From Legionella londiniensis (GTDB lineage Bacteria > Pseudomonadota > Gammaproteobacteria > Legionellales > Legionellaceae), in the NCBI RefSeq assembly GCF_001467825.1, contig NZ_LNYK01000014.1, positions 127,973 to 191,972 of the forward strand: DNA of 64,000 nucleotides, given 5' to 3'. Position numbers and translations under genes: made by a program. Of the stretch, positions 46,687 through 54,838 are shown in pieces. How positions within the stretch are numbered: the first letter of the stretch is position 1; every line of letters begins with the position of its first letter. The notes beneath the pieces are model-generated. The model was not told the origin of the DNA. It saw only the letters and a list, made by a program, of their open reading frames with translations, and made no database searches.

Positions 46687-48860
46687 ATGCGTTAAAAAGC
46701 GCTATACAACAGGTTGTTGAGTCAGGGACTCCAGGTGAAAAAGACCCGGCTTGGTTTTTTGGACAAAAAACGCTTAAAACATCCTTGTTGCGCTTAAAAG
46801 CCATTTCTGGATTTCAAAGTTTTTGCCTGAACATTCAGACTGCGGATGGTTTGCCGGGAGCCATCAGGTTTAAACCTTTGGTAAAGTTTATCTCGTTTTA
46901 TCTTTGTTTAATTTGTCTGGGCGGTATAGGCGATAAAACTTTTGCGGCAAAATACCAACCTGGAGTTACACACCCAAGCAATCACCAGGCATCAAACGAA
47001 GATATCATTAAAAAAATGACTGCATTTCTCTGGCTCGCTGAAAACGATAAAAACAAAAAACAATGGGCAACCGCGGCGGGAGAGATGCTTTTTCACCGTT
47101 ATTCTTACATCCCGGAGTTACAGCCCATGTATGCAAGGCTGACGCGACATCTTGACTGGTTGCTATTGACCAATATCATGCAAAGCCCCGGGGTGCGTTT
47201 TCTTCCTGAAGATGGGTGGCTGCCTGAGGCGCCATCTCTTCGTATCCGACGGGCAATTACACCCCAATTAAAACAGGCAGAGCATGTCCTCGCCGGAACA
47301 GGACGGCTGGTGTATGTTATGGATTTTAAAAAAAACCAGAACATTCAAATGGCGCTCAAAGTCATTGATGTGCCTTTCATCCCAAGAACCCGTGTTGATA
47401 TCCGCTATCGACTTGATAATGAACCGCCGGTTAAATTATCTATCCCTGCAGATACTGTTGATAAAACCATTCCTATTTCTGTAGCGCCTGGCAAACATGC
47501 ATTGCGTATCGACATTCTTAATCCGGTTTATAACCAGTATCTCGCAGTAAGCTTTAAAATCAATGGAATAAAACCCGAATTAAAAAGAAGGGAACAACTG
47601 TATTTTGTTGCCAGACAATCAGAACCCATACAATTAAAAATAAAAGGGCCAGTTTTGCTGCGTATTGATGAGCGCCAGAAGGATATCATCATGACCCGTT
47701 ATCAGCTTGTTGGTTCTAAAATCGAAACTATTGAATTAAAACCAAGCCTCGGTGAGCAAGAAGCTTTATTTCGCATCTTTCAAAGGATACCTGCCGAAGA
47801 GATACGCCAGAGTATGCCCCGTAAAATTAATGTACCCTATATTCCGGCCAAAGACGCATTTACCCAAATAGATGCGCCGCCAAAGCCCAAAATTGTGAGG
47901 TTTCACGATGGTTTGCCTTTAGGGGGGCAGGAAAATGGCACCTTAAGTTTTGCAGTCAGTTATAATCGGCGCAAAGATGTGCTGGAAAGGGAGGTCACCA
48001 GCATCGATTTAGAGCAGTTTGAAGCGTTAAACATGAACTATCGCTACTACAACCAGAATCTAAATACTTATTTTAATACCGGTATTGAACAGCACATCAG
48101 ACGTTTTGGAGGGGCAGTATTAGGCATTGAAGAGCGCATCAATTATCGGCCCGTTTGGTTGCCTGTAAATTTTTGGTTGTATGGGAATGCTTTTTTTCAA
48201 AATCCTGATGGTAATCAGTGGATTCCCCTAGAAGGCAAGCAGGAGTGGTCAACTACCTGGGTTGGTGCTGTTTCCCAGCAAAGAAATTTTACCCCTAAAA
48301 CATACCACATTCCCAACGCCTCATTTTTAGTACGGGGAATGAGCCTAAATAACCCTGAACAGTATGATCCGCGAGACATCGACCAAAATGTGTTTACATC
48401 TTATACATCCAATCACCGGGAGATCCTTGAGCTGTCCGATACTGTTTATCATCGACCCTGGCTTGATGCTTTGGGATTTTTTCGTGGTACCGTGGCAAAT
48501 AATGAAAAAATGAATTTGTTAAGCACGAAATTTGATCTGGGCTGGCGCCAATTAATAGGGCCTGTTCAGGCAGATGTATCCTATCAATATGCCAATTATT
48601 ATCCTGAAAAATTATTGCGCCGAACTTACAGTTTTAATGTGCTCTGGCAAAAATGGCTAAATAGCATGCAGTTATATGAATTGAAATTCCAGATTCAAAG
48701 GGATATTGACGCACCAGCAACTATGGGATTTCTGGTATTTACCTGGTATACCAGCAATGGCCGTGGGTATCGTGATTTTGTTCCTAATGAACTGTTTTTT
48801 CGTGACATACGCAGCCGCAATATTCCGCCTTGTCCTAATAATGGTGTTATAGTGAAATAG
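46674..48860 (+). CDS. Exported protein with C-terminal outer-membrane beta-barrel-like region
   Basis: 728 residues from the first ATG. The exported form probably begins later: residues 69-91 (VKFISFYLCLICLGGIGDKTFAA) are a signal peptide, and TTG 46878, with AGG about nine bases before it, is a plausible real start. Residues ~100-400 are helical then beta, with VAPGKHALRID and EPIQLKIKGPVLLRIDE (~317) shared with the preceding gene. Residues ~440-700 alternate aromatic and polar residues (NYRYYNQNLNTYFNTGI, LPVNFWLYGNAFFQ, QADVSYQYANYYP) like an outer-membrane barrel. It may be the polymer exit pore. The 46674-46877 segment may instead belong to the end of the upstream gene after a frameshift. 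Confidence 0.62.
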   Translation: MYSLDALKSAIQQVVESGTPGEKDPAWFFGQKTLKTSLLRLKAISGFQSFCLNIQTADGLPGAIRFKPLVKFISFYLCLICLGGIGDKTFAAKYQPGVTHPSNHQASNEDIIKKMTAFLWLAENDKNKKQWATAAGEMLFHRYSYIPELQPMYARLTRHLDWLLLTNIMQSPGVRFLPEDGWLPEAPSLRIRRAITPQLKQAEHVLAGTGRLVYVMDFKKNQNIQMALKVIDVPFIPRTRVDIRYRLDNEPPVKLSIPADTVDKTIPISVAPGKHALRIDILNPVYNQYLAVSFKINGIKPELKRREQLYFVARQSEPIQLKIKGPVLLRIDERQKDIIMTRYQLVGSKIETIELKPSLGEQEALFRIFQRIPAEEIRQSMPRKINVPYIPAKDAFTQIDAPPKPKIVRFHDGLPLGGQENGTLSFAVSYNRRKDVLEREVTSIDLEQFEALNMNYRYYNQNLNTYFNTGIEQHIRRFGGAVLGIEERINYRPVWLPVNFWLYGNAFFQNPDGNQWIPLEGKQEWSTTWVGAVSQQRNFTPKTYHIPNASFLVRGMSLNNPEQYDPRDIDQNVFTSYTSNHREILELSDTVYHRPWLDALGFFRGTVANNEKMNLLSTKFDLGWRQLIGPVQADVSYQYANYYPEKLLRRTYSFNVLWQKWLNSMQLYELKFQIQRDIDAPATMGFLVFTWYTSNGRGYRDFVPNELFFRDIRSRNIPPCPNNGVIVK

Positions 48861-48909
48861 GCCGTTGAGTTTTGTAATTGTTGACTGCAAACTGAATTGA
48901 TAGGGGTCT

Positions 48910-51900
48910 TTGTCGGTACAAAACCCACACAAACTTTATCTTGAATTCATTTTCGCTACAAAAATAAACAGGATGTTACCCAAAATGCGAAAAGAAATAG
49001 AAGCGTTTGCCTATAAATCTGCAAACCTGTTTTTAGCAAGGCTTGATGCAAAATTTCTAAAGCCAGTTTGGAAGCGGTTTTTAATAGATGAAAAAAGAAA
49101 AGAATCAGGTTTTTTGGGTGAAAGCAAAGCAAATACCTCAGAAAGGCTGTTGAAATTTTTAAAAGTTGAAATCCAGGCCTGTTTAGACAATATTAGCCGC
49201 TTCAACGACGAGCATCAGGATTTTATTAATCTTTATCAGAAAGCTTACACTGTTTTTGAACAACAAAAATTAATATTAAATTATGCGCAAGTTTTAGGCG
49301 CTACAAAAAGGGACTTAAAAAAGGATTCAGCCGCATTTTCGCGTTGGTTTGATAAAGATGCGGTCATTGAACGATATCAGAGAAAAATAGCGCAGTCTGA
49401 GTATACACTTATTTTATGTCTAAAGCTTATAAAACCACTTCTTGAGCAAATTCTGGAACATATGGACAAAGAAGCGTTTTCAGCTTTCTGGCAGCAGATA
49501 CGGCTTCATGAATTATTTGAAACCATGCTGAAATACCGCGGTGATGCAAGGGTGGTGCAATCTGCTTTGTTCAGCCTTCGCCAATCGCTTATATTCCTGC
49601 CTCAAAGTTTTAAAAATAAGCTGTTTACAGACAAACTCCGCGAAGAAGTCCTTAAGATTGCCCATTCGGGTCTGCTCTCTCTCTGGTGTCAATGTGAAGC
49701 GCTTGAAATCCTGTTGCATATTGATGAAAGAATACTTGTCAAGCTGCTGGCAGACTATTTCAGTAATGAAAACGTGCGGGATAACCTTTTTTTGCACGCT
49801 AGGTTCGCAGTCTTTGCATCGCTGCTCATTGGAAAATATCCCGAGTTAGAAAAGACTTTACAGAAATTATGCCATGACAAAAAGCCTTATGTTCGCCAAA
49901 TGCTGGCTCGTAATCTTAAGCATTTACCTGAAAAAAATTTGCAGAAATACATGAGAACCTTCTGTTTACTGGATAAAGCTCCAGAAGTTCGCGCAGCAGG
50001 TCTTTTAAATATACCGGAACTTGCGTTAAAGGAGGAATTATTCACCCCCTTGCTGGATTTTTTAATTGAATTATCAGAGCAGGAAAAAGACACTTTTGTT
50101 TTACGGGTATTGTGTAAGACCATTGCAGATTCTTATTTTATATTAAAAAAAAATAAGCACACAGAAGCTGCTGATGTTTGGTTATCCCGCTTAAAGCCAT
50201 GTTTAAGCGCCCTGCATTTACAAGCTGAAAATTTAAGCGTCCGCCGTGAGGCCGCATATGTTTTGCTATCTCTCTGGTGTGAAAGCGATGAAAAAGCTCG
50301 AGCTTTAAAAAATGAATTAATCAAACTGATTCAGCCTCTTCGCGCAGGCCAAAGCATACGCCTGCCAAAAAAATTACTGCAAAACCACGATACTCAGACG
50401 ATAGGCCGCGTCTTGGCTGTATTGGCAATCAATGACTTTGATTTAATATTTAAAATCGGCAAATATGGAAGTTCTGTTACCAGAGGCCATAAATTTGGAT
50501 TTCGCCTATGGCGTTTATTGTATGAACTTCGTCATTCTTCATCTGATAAAAGGCAAGGCTTTCCCTATACAATAGGCCGAACCACTAAAGGGCAAATCCG
50601 TGCGCCGTCATCCATACTTGCCGAAGTTACCAAAACAAATGTTCCAGGCGAGCCTTTGCTCATGGAAAGTGAAAATGGATATCGGCCTTATTTACCCCTC
50701 ATGGACGATGTCATGACCTGCCTTAAAAGTTCTGGCAAGACCATGAAACTGTTCACGAGTGAAGGCGTGACAAGCATTAAAGCACCCGATAAATTATTGC
50801 ATCGTTTAAAAGCATATTATTTACTCAATATGCATTTTAACGATTATGATAAATTGCGAAACTGGCAGGAAACAGATAGCGTCTCGCCTAAACGTTATAT
50901 CAAGTCTTTAAAAAGACTCGGCTTTCATATTTTTTTCAAGCCTTATGATACAGAAAAAGCAGACCCTGCCGTCACTCGTTTTTTTTCAAGCATCTCTTTG
51001 GTGCCATTTTTAGAACATTGGCATCAATTTGAAGATTATATGTCTTATCCTTACGGGAATTCATTATCTGATCTATTTATTTTTTGCCTCATTATTTTAG
51101 GTTATTTTATCGGACGGCACACCTACCTCAATCTCAAGGTATGGAGAGCGAGAAAAGCATTGCCTTTAGTCATAGGCGGCACAGGCACAAGAGGCAAATC
51201 TGGCGTTGAACGCATGAAGGCTGCATTGTTTAATGCGCTTGGTTATAGCGTTATTTGTAAAACAACCGGTTCTGAAGCGATGCTATTATACAGCAACAGA
51301 CTTGAACCCTTGAGAGAATTACATTTGTTTCGCCCATTTGATAAGGCGACAATCTGGGAACAAACAGAAGTCATGCAGATGGCAAGGAATTTGGGTGTCG
51401 AGGTTTTTTTATGGGAATGCATGGGCTTACATCCCAACTACATTAAAATATTACAACGCGACTGGAGTCAAGATAATCTTTCAACCATCACCAATGCTTA
51501 TCCCGATCACGAAGATATTCAAGGCCCTGCAGGTATTAACATACCTAGGGCCATGGCTGAATTTATTCAACCTGGCGGTATTTTAATCACAAGCGAACAG
51601 CAAATGCTGCCGATTTTAAGGGAAGAAGCCTGTCTTGCAGGCAGTGAAATTGTATCGGTTAATTGGATAGAAAAAGGGCTAATCACAGAAGATATCCTTA
51701 AACGATTTCCTTATCATGAACATGCTGAGAATCTTGCATTGATTTTAAAGCTGGCTGATAGGTTGGGAATTGACCATGACTTTATCCTAAAAGAAATTCC
51801 AGAACGTGTGGTCCCTGATATTGGCGTTTTAAAAATTTTCCCCCCCGCAGTTATCGACACCCGCAAGCTTGTTTTTGTCAATGGCATGTCGGCCAATGAT

Positions 51901-53100
51901 CGTTATGGCTGTCTTGAAAACTGGAAACAAATCGGTTTCCAAAATCATGATCCGTATGAACATCCGGATGAGTGGATCAGTACGGTTGTTAATAACCGTG
52001 GAGACAGGGTTACTCGCTCGCAGGTTTTTGCGTCCATGATAGTGAGGGATTTACAGGCCGATAAACACTTCTTAATTGGAACAAACCTGAACGGACTAAT
52101 AGGATTTATTGAGGGGGAGTGGCATGAGTATGCCAAGACAATAACCCTGTGGCCCGAGGAAGAAGGAGGCACATTTAAAAGCGTCAGCCAGGGTTATCTC
52201 AGGAAAATGCGCATACCTTATTTAAATAAACATATCGTTGCCCGGCTTAAATCCTTGCTGGAAGGTATAGATCAAAAGCAGGATGTTGCGCCAATCATTA
52301 AACAATGGGAAAGTCCGGAAAAATTAGAAGAAGCCCTGCGAAACAGCCCGTACAAGGATTGGTTAAAAGATATTTTGGCATACCATGAATTGAATCTTAA
52401 GAATTTTTACCGCTATGAGGAAATCCTGAAAAAAGCAGAGAAGGCCGGTCAGGCAGAGCGCGGGGAGATCGATCAGCAGTTTAAAGAATATTTACAAGCC
52501 ATTTTTATGAACAAAATCCATATTATTGGTGATTATGCCATCAGTGCCAATGCAATCATGAATAAATTTATCCAGGAGACACCGCCGGGTCTAAAAAACG
52601 CTTTAATGGGGATACAAAATATAAAGGGACCTGGCCTTGAGTTAATCCGCATCTGGCAGGATTGGGAATACTGCCATAAGGCTTGCAGAAAAATCAAACA
52701 GCATGATGCATCTGCTATTGAAAAAGGCATCAAAGAACTGGTCGATTTTCATGAATACAATTTACTGTGTTTTAAAGAAGTTGAAGAAACTCTGGAAGAA
52801 CTTGAGAAAATGAAGCTTGCCGAGGAAGAATGGCATGCTGCAGAAATAAAACGCATAAGAACAAACTATGAGCAAGCAAAAAACAAACTTAAAAAACACA
52901 TTGACCAAGAAAGTAAAACAGGTTTTTTTTACCAGATCAAACTTGGGATTCAATCAGTTTTTAATGTATCGAGGGCAGTGCAAAGAAGGCGGATTGCCAA
53001 TCAAATTTATAAGGATTTGGCCAATGAACGCATCAGTGTAAAACGTGCGGAAAAAGAGTTGAAAAAATTAACGATTGAGCAAACAACAGTTGGCCATTAG
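48910..53100 (+). CDS. CapB/PgsB-like poly-gamma-glutamate synthetase fused to HEAT-like region
   Basis: 1396 residues if TTG 48910 is used; ATG 48973 or 48985 (AGGA eleven bases before) are equally likely. Residues ~200-500 are HEAT-like helical repeats (KPYVRQMLARNLKHLP, APEVRAAGLLNIPEL). A membrane helix at ~718-740 leads directly into a Mur-ligase-type ATP site GGTGTRGKSGVE (756-767), followed by the CapB pattern KTTGSEA, LWECMGLHPNYIKILQ and TNAYPDHEDIQGP. The family joins glutamates through gamma-carboxyls by ATP-driven amide ligation at the inner membrane, with CapC as partner. The final ~150 residues are coiled coil. About 400 residues is normal for CapB, so both extensions are unusual. 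Last gene of the operon, 88 bases before recA. Confidence 0.85.
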   Translation: MSVQNPHKLYLEFIFATKINRMLPKMRKEIEAFAYKSANLFLARLDAKFLKPVWKRFLIDEKRKESGFLGESKANTSERLLKFLKVEIQACLDNISRFNDEHQDFINLYQKAYTVFEQQKLILNYAQVLGATKRDLKKDSAAFSRWFDKDAVIERYQRKIAQSEYTLILCLKLIKPLLEQILEHMDKEAFSAFWQQIRLHELFETMLKYRGDARVVQSALFSLRQSLIFLPQSFKNKLFTDKLREEVLKIAHSGLLSLWCQCEALEILLHIDERILVKLLADYFSNENVRDNLFLHARFAVFASLLIGKYPELEKTLQKLCHDKKPYVRQMLARNLKHLPEKNLQKYMRTFCLLDKAPEVRAAGLLNIPELALKEELFTPLLDFLIELSEQEKDTFVLRVLCKTIADSYFILKKNKHTEAADVWLSRLKPCLSALHLQAENLSVRREAAYVLLSLWCESDEKARALKNELIKLIQPLRAGQSIRLPKKLLQNHDTQTIGRVLAVLAINDFDLIFKIGKYGSSVTRGHKFGFRLWRLLYELRHSSSDKRQGFPYTIGRTTKGQIRAPSSILAEVTKTNVPGEPLLMESENGYRPYLPLMDDVMTCLKSSGKTMKLFTSEGVTSIKAPDKLLHRLKAYYLLNMHFNDYDKLRNWQETDSVSPKRYIKSLKRLGFHIFFKPYDTEKADPAVTRFFSSISLVPFLEHWHQFEDYMSYPYGNSLSDLFIFCLIILGYFIGRHTYLNLKVWRARKALPLVIGGTGTRGKSGVERMKAALFNALGYSVICKTTGSEAMLLYSNRLEPLRELHLFRPFDKATIWEQTEVMQMARNLGVEVFLWECMGLHPNYIKILQRDWSQDNLSTITNAYPDHEDIQGPAGINIPRAMAEFIQPGGILITSEQQMLPILREEACLAGSEIVSVNWIEKGLITEDILKRFPYHEHAENLALILKLADRLGIDHDFILKEIPERVVPDIGVLKIFPPAVIDTRKLVFVNGMSANDRYGCLENWKQIGFQNHDPYEHPDEWISTVVNNRGDRVTRSQVFASMIVRDLQADKHFLIGTNLNGLIGFIEGEWHEYAKTITLWPEEEGGTFKSVSQGYLRKMRIPYLNKHIVARLKSLLEGIDQKQDVAPIIKQWESPEKLEEALRNSPYKDWLKDILAYHELNLKNFYRYEEILKKAEKAGQAERGEIDQQFKEYLQAIFMNKIHIIGDYAISANAIMNKFIQETPPGLKNALMGIQNIKGPGLELIRIWQDWEYCHKACRKIKQHDASAIEKGIKELVDFHEYNLLCFKEVEETLEELEKMKLAEEEWHAAEIKRIRTNYEQAKNKLKKHIDQESKTGFFYQIKLGIQSVFNVSRAVQRRRIANQIYKDLANERISVKRAEKELKKLTIEQTTVGH

Positions 53101-53127
53101 ACTAAGAGATAGATCTATGATTACGGT

Positions 53128-53156
53128 TTGCTGACTGAGCCCATCTGTGGGATAAT
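53128..53156 (+). promoter_or_regulatory. Sigma-70 promoter of recA
   Basis: TTGCTG (53128-53133), a 17-base spacer, then GATAAT (53151-53156), ending 32 bases before the recA ATG. No LexA-type CTG-N10-CAG operator overlaps it, which fits Legionellaceae, where classical LexA control is reported missing. Confidence 0.6.
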
Positions 53157-53188
53157 TTTGCCTTTGCGTATCCCGTGGAGGTGAACTT

Positions 53189-54226
53189 ATGGAAGACAAC
53201 AAACAAAAAGCGCTGAGCGCTGCTCTCGCCCAAATCGAGCGTCAATTTGGAAAAGGTTCCGTCATGCGCATGGGTGATGGCACGGCCGTGCGCGATATTG
53301 AAGCAATATCCACAGGTTCCCTGAGCCTGGATATTGCATTAGGCATAGGCGGTTTGCCTAAAGGACGAATTGTAGAAATTTACGGTCCTGAATCTTCTGG
53401 TAAGACAACGCTTACCCTGCAGGTTATCGCTGAGTGTCAAAAAAATGGCGGTACAGCCGCTTTTATTGATGCAGAACATGCTCTTGATCCGGGCTATGCC
53501 GAAAAACTGGGCGTTAAGGTGGATGAATTATTGATTTCGCAGCCAGACACCGGAGAACAAGCCCTGGAAATCACGGATATGCTGGTACGCTCGGCTGCAG
53601 TAGATGTGATTATTGTGGATTCGGTTGCAGCATTGACCCCCAAAGCAGAAATTGAAGGCGATATGGGTGATGCCCATGTTGGCTTGCAGGCCAGGCTCAT
53701 GTCGCAAGCGCTGCGTAAGCTGACTGCTAATATTAAGCGTTCCAACACACTAGTCATTTTTATTAACCAAATCCGAATGAAAATTGGCGTGATGTTTGGC
53801 AACCCGGAAACAACCACCGGCGGTAACGCATTAAAGTTTTATGCATCTGTACGCCTGGATATAAGAAGAACCGGCGCTATTAAAAAAGGGGATGAAATAT
53901 TGGGCAATGAGACGCAGGTTAAAGTGGTTAAAAATAAAGTTGCCCCCCCATTTAAACGCGCGGACTTTGATATTTTATATAACGAAGGTATTTCTCGAGA
54001 GAGCGAGATTATTAACCTTGCAACCGATTTGGGTTTAATTGAAAAATCCGGAGCCTGGTATAGTTATCAACAGGAAAAAATCGGGCAAGGCAAAGAGAAT
54101 GTTCGCCTGTATTTGAAAGAAAATCCAAAGCTTGCCATGGATCTGGAAGCTGCGATTCGAGCCCAGTTACTGAGCAAAAAACCATTGCCCGTGTCGGAGT
54201 CAGAGCACATGGAAACAGCAGACTAG
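53189..54226 (+). CDS. recA: Recombinase RecA
   Basis: 345 residues. Walker A is GPESSGKT near 66-73, Walker B is [12 protein letters not shown] near 140, and the L2/DNA loop region has [40 protein letters not shown] and the acidic C-terminus are also typical. It forms filaments on single-stranded DNA and drives homologous recombination and, where LexA exists, SOS induction. GGAGG lies about eight bases before the ATG. Followed by recX after 52 bases. No SOS box was recognised in the promoter. Confidence 0.99.
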   Translation: MEDNKQKALSAALAQIERQFGKGSVMRMGDGTAVRDIEAISTGSLSLDIALGIGGLPKGRIVEIYGPESSGKTTLTLQVIAECQKNGGTAAFIDAEHALDPGYAEKLGVKVDELLISQPDTGEQALEITDMLVRSAAVDVIIVDSVAALTPKAEIEGDMGDAHVGLQARLMSQALRKLTANIKRSNTLVIFINQIRMKIGVMFGNPETTTGGNALKFYASVRLDIRRTGAIKKGDEILGNETQVKVVKNKVAPPFKRADFDILYNEGISRESEIINLATDLGLIEKSGAWYSYQQEKIGQGKENVRLYLKENPKLAMDLEAAIRAQLLSKKPLPVSESEHMETAD

Positions 54227-54278
54227 ATAGTCATCTCCTCGATCATTGAAATGATATGAATTTTTTGTGAGATGACAA

Positions 54279-54710
54279 ATGAACAGCGCATTTGCAAGCG
54301 CCCAGCGTTTGCTTGCCAGGCGCGAGCATGGAGCAAAAGAGCTGCGCGACAAACTGTTGCAAAAAGGCCATAGGGCTTCGGAAGTCGATCAGGTTATCAA
54401 TGAGTGCCAACGGCTTGGTTTGCAAAGCGACTTGAGGTTTGCAGAAAGTGTCTGCCAGAGCCGGATTCAGCAGGGTTATGGACCACTAAGGATCCGCCAG
54501 GAGTTGCAGGTTAAGCGAATTGATTCTGAACTGATTGAGCAGGTGCTGCAAAAAGAGGAGGGCAACTGGTGTGCTTATGCCCTGGCTGTCTGGAAGAAAA
54601 AGTTTAAGCATCAAGAATCAGGGCATTGGGCGTTACAAAAGCAACAGCGGTTTATGTATTATCGGGGTTTTTCTCCGGATACCATCGCCCAGATTGTGCG
54701 TGAGTTGTGA
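54279..54710 (+). CDS. recX: RecA regulator RecX
   Basis: 143 residues, a normal RecX length. Three-helix repeats are recognisable: ARREHGAKELRDKLLQKGH, QGYGPLRIRQELQVKRI and WALQKQQRFMYYRGFSPDTIAQIV. RecX binds RecA filaments and limits their extension and activity. It is nearly always encoded directly after recA, as here, and probably depends on the recA promoter with reduced read-through. The stop at 54708-54710 is followed by 128 bases with an imperfect GTCATTCCCGC / GGGAAGTGAC palindrome (near 54770-54795) before alaS. Confidence 0.95.
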   Translation: MNSAFASAQRLLARREHGAKELRDKLLQKGHRASEVDQVINECQRLGLQSDLRFAESVCQSRIQQGYGPLRIRQELQVKRIDSELIEQVLQKEEGNWCAYALAVWKKKFKHQESGHWALQKQQRFMYYRGFSPDTIAQIVREL

Positions 54711-54838
54711 TAGAAAGGGCTGGTAGCAGGCATCAAGGCAAAGTCATATTTTGATATAGGCGCCAATGATGTCATTCCCGCTTGGATGGGAAGTGACGAA
54801 ATAAAAACTGTTAATAACAAGCATGAAGTTGGATAACT

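Noticed and set aside
53101-53188. LexA/SOS box before recA
   Set aside because: CTGACTGAGCCCATCTG does not fit CTG-N10-CAG symmetry; no operator-like palindrome overlaps the promoter.
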